The notes under the pieces were generated by a model. It searched no databases and was not told where the DNA came from. It saw only the letters and a program-made list of their open reading frames with translations. Shown in pieces: positions 49,475 through 50,962 of a stretch of DNA of 50,962 bases (its first letter is position 1; the number at the start of each line of letters is the position of its first letter). The position numbers were made by a program, and so were the translations under genes. Source of the stretch: CAMDHY01 sp046156265 (lineage in GTDB: Bacteria; Pseudomonadota; Alphaproteobacteria; Rhizobiales; Segnochrobactraceae); assembly GCF_046156265.1 (NCBI RefSeq), contig NZ_JAWDIR010000009.1, positions 1-50,962 of the forward strand, read 5' to 3'.

Positions 49475-50737
49475 TCAGAGCACGAAGTCGAGCTCGGTCA
49501 GGTCGATCTTGCCGGAGAGGTCGATCTTGAAGTCGGCCTTGCCGTCGCCGTCGACGTCGCCGGCCACCACCGTCACCTTGTTGTTGAGCTGGTAGCGGAG
49601 CTCGCCGGCCTCGCCGGTGAACTTGTCGGTGCCGAGGAAGATGAAGGCGTCGTCGGCCTCGCTGGACGGGTCTGCATCCATCGCCGAGAAGTCGAGGATG
49701 TCCTTGCCGGACTTGAAGTCGGTGATGAGGTCGCGGTCGGCCTGAGCGAGGCCCGAGTCGAAGACGCCGTCAGTGGGGTTGTAGTAGCGGAAGGTGTCGG
49801 CTCCGCCACCGCCGCTCATCACGTCGGCGCCGAGGCGGCCGGTGATGTCGTCGTTGCCGCCGCCGCCGATGACGCGATCGTTGCCCGAGCCGGCGTGGAT
49901 GATGTCGTTGCCGCTGCCGCCGGAGATCATGTCGTCGCCGTCGAGGCCGTAAATCCGGTCGTCGCCGTGCCCGCCCTTGATGGAATTGGCTTCGGCACTG
50001 CCGAGAATGATGTCGTTGAAGGACGAGCCGACGACGTTCTCGATGTTCGAAAGCACGGTGCCGTTCGGGCCGGTGCCGTTGCCGAGGTCGACCACGACGC
50101 CCGTCTCGAAGTTCGAGAAGGTGATCATGTCACTGCCTTCGCCGCCGTCATAGGTATCGGCGCCGAGCGTGGCGACGATCTTGTCGTCGAAGGCCGTGCC
50201 CGTGTAGCTGTCGTCACTGTCGGTGCCGACGAAGACCTGTGCCTGCTGGGCGAGGAGCGCATAGAGGCCCTCGACATCGCCGGCGTTGATCAGGTCGTAG
50301 AGCTCCATGACGCCATTGTCCGTGGCGCCATGGCCCGCCTCGACGGAGATGCCGAGGCCCTTGATCACCAGCATCTCGTCGAGGCCGGTGATGGCGCCCG
50401 CTTCGCCGGTGCCCTGCTCGCCTTCCGACTGCCCATCCACCCAGTTGCCGAAGACCAGTTCGTTGACGTCGCCCGACAGCGCATGCGGATAGGTCGTGCC
50501 GTAGTGGATCCAGTCGTAGGCGAGATCGGCGCCCTGCATGAGGACGCGCGCAGCCGAACCCTCGTACTCGTAGGCCATCTGCGACCCATTCATGTAGTAG
50601 GTCTGGCCAAAGACGCTGTCCGGGGTGCCACCATAGAATTCGTAGCTGGGGCTCGTGTCGGGGAGGTAGTCTGCAATGAAGGTGTTGTAGTCCAAGCCGC
50701 CGGAGAGTGCAGCGCCAGCCTTGATCTTGATCGCCAT
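49475..50737 (-). CDS. HasA-like haemophore domain fused to RTX repeats (second of pair)
   Basis: 420 residues from ATG 50737. The N-terminal 170 residues align even better to HasA: NGSQMAYEYEGSAARVLMQG corresponds to the HasA GSQYA...GG stretch, then LAYDWIHYGTTYPHALSGDV with Y74 and H85 (HasA Tyr75/His83), then ELVFGNW. NGVMELYDLINAGDVEGLYA matches the HasA helix near the end. As in the sister protein, no His32 equivalent is found. Residues 180-250 form a beta-rich linker; RTX repeats follow (GGHGDDRIY, GLDGDDMIS, GGSGNDIIH, AGSGNDRVI, GGGGNDDIT). It ends DVDGDGKADFKIDL...DFVL, a type I secretion-type C-terminus. It lies just upstream of the shorter paralogue, so the two are probably co-transcribed from the AT-rich promoter region at 50738-50962. 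Confidence 0.84.
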   Translation of the reverse strand: MAIKIKAGAALSGGLDYNTFIADYLPDTSPSYEFYGGTPDSVFGQTYYMNGSQMAYEYEGSAARVLMQGADLAYDWIHYGTTYPHALSGDVNELVFGNWVDGQSEGEQGTGEAGAITGLDEMLVIKGLGISVEAGHGATDNGVMELYDLINAGDVEGLYALLAQQAQVFVGTDSDDSYTGTAFDDKIVATLGADTYDGGEGSDMITFSNFETGVVVDLGNGTGPNGTVLSNIENVVGSSFNDIILGSAEANSIKGGHGDDRIYGLDGDDMISGGSGNDIIHAGSGNDRVIGGGGNDDITGRLGADVMSGGGGADTFRYYNPTDGVFDSGLAQADRDLITDFKSGKDILDFSAMDADPSSEADDAFIFLGTDKFTGEAGELRYQLNNKVTVVAGDVDGDGKADFKIDLSGKIDLTELDFVL

Positions 50738-50962
50738 TGGTGCGGTCCTCGCTACAGTGACGACGCCAACCGGATGGTGGCGCTCGTTCCGTCCACGCTG
50801 ATAGTGCGAACCGCTCGCAACGTCAAAGGTCATCGCAAAGATTATACTTAGAAGTATTTTACAATTACATTATAGGAATTCGATATTGGAAATAGAATTG
50901 TTAAAAACTAAGATCAGTATGGCGCTAGGGAGCCCGCCTTCTGAACGGATATGGAGAAGCTC
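50738..50962 (-). promoter_or_regulatory. AT-rich promoter region of the HasA-RTX genes
   Basis: Base composition drops sharply to AT-rich from about 50830. It contains the perfect inverted repeat ATACTT AG AAGTAT (50844-50857). On the minus strand two TATAAT-type -10 boxes are visible, one overlapping that repeat (AGTATAATC). The palindrome around a -10 suggests repression, and iron-responsive control (RirA, Irr or Fur type) would suit a haemophore, but the motif does not exactly match a consensus I know. Confidence 0.5.

Overview
The window is a GC-rich chromosomal segment that reads as a Hyphomicrobiales-type alphaproteobacterium. The support is the GC-rich codon use, the rhizobial-style PotABCD/GntR/LacI catabolic clusters, the clustered Entner-Doudoroff genes, the hydrogenase-4-like operon and several families of GC-rich palindromic intergenic repeats. 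The genus cannot be named from the sequence. No rRNA, tRNA, insertion sequence, phage gene or CRISPR array was seen.

Layout. (1) 1-1560: N-terminal half of ileS on the minus strand, with a palindromic repeat inserted in frame. (2) 2188-4866: a small secreted protein, an orphan Phd-type antitoxin, a class II aldolase/adducin protein and a GntR-FCD regulator that may be leaderless; the last three share GCATG-rich operator-like motifs. (3) 5149-14603: a LacI regulator followed by a co-directional catabolic cluster: PotD/B/C/A-like ABC transporter, amidinotransferase/arginine-deiminase-fold enzyme, GATase1-like protein, aldo/keto reductase and a creatinase-fold (M24) protein without recognisable metal aspartates. 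It looks like uptake and breakdown of a guanidino or related compound. (4) 14872-18421: gamma-glutamyltransferase, a divergent cupin and a secreted protein of unknown function. (5) 18521-22353: an SbcD-like nuclease and YhaN/SbcC-like ATPase, translationally coupled. (6) 22633-27064: a ThDP-dependent enzyme, a crotonase with the residue set of 6-oxocamphor hydrolase, a beta-hydroxyacid dehydrogenase and a TetR regulator, probably a diketone or alicyclic catabolic unit. (7) 27203-28249: a secreted AA10 LPMO of the GbpA type.

(8) 28740-36195: an XRE regulator and six overlapping or near-contiguous genes homologous to hyfB, C, E, F, G and I. The large subunit lacks three of the four NiFe cysteines and no ferredoxin-type subunit is present, so this is an energy-converting-hydrogenase-related (Ehr) complex and not a hydrogenase. 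(9) 36268-40210: MgtC-like protein, divergent DoxX/LysR pair, and a DUF1007-NicO nickel/cobalt exporter fusion. (10) 40646-45482: the Entner-Doudoroff operon zwf-pgl-edd-eda with a near-perfect palindrome upstream. (11) 45734-48291: orphan sulfotransferase, GNAT, TetR and a DUF1330 protein. (12) 48394-50737: two tandem RTX proteins whose N-termini resemble the HasA haemophore, with an AT-rich palindromic promoter region upstream.

The most notable systems are the HasA-RTX fusions, the cysteine-less Ehr complex, the guanidino-type catabolic cluster and the repeat inserted inside ileS.
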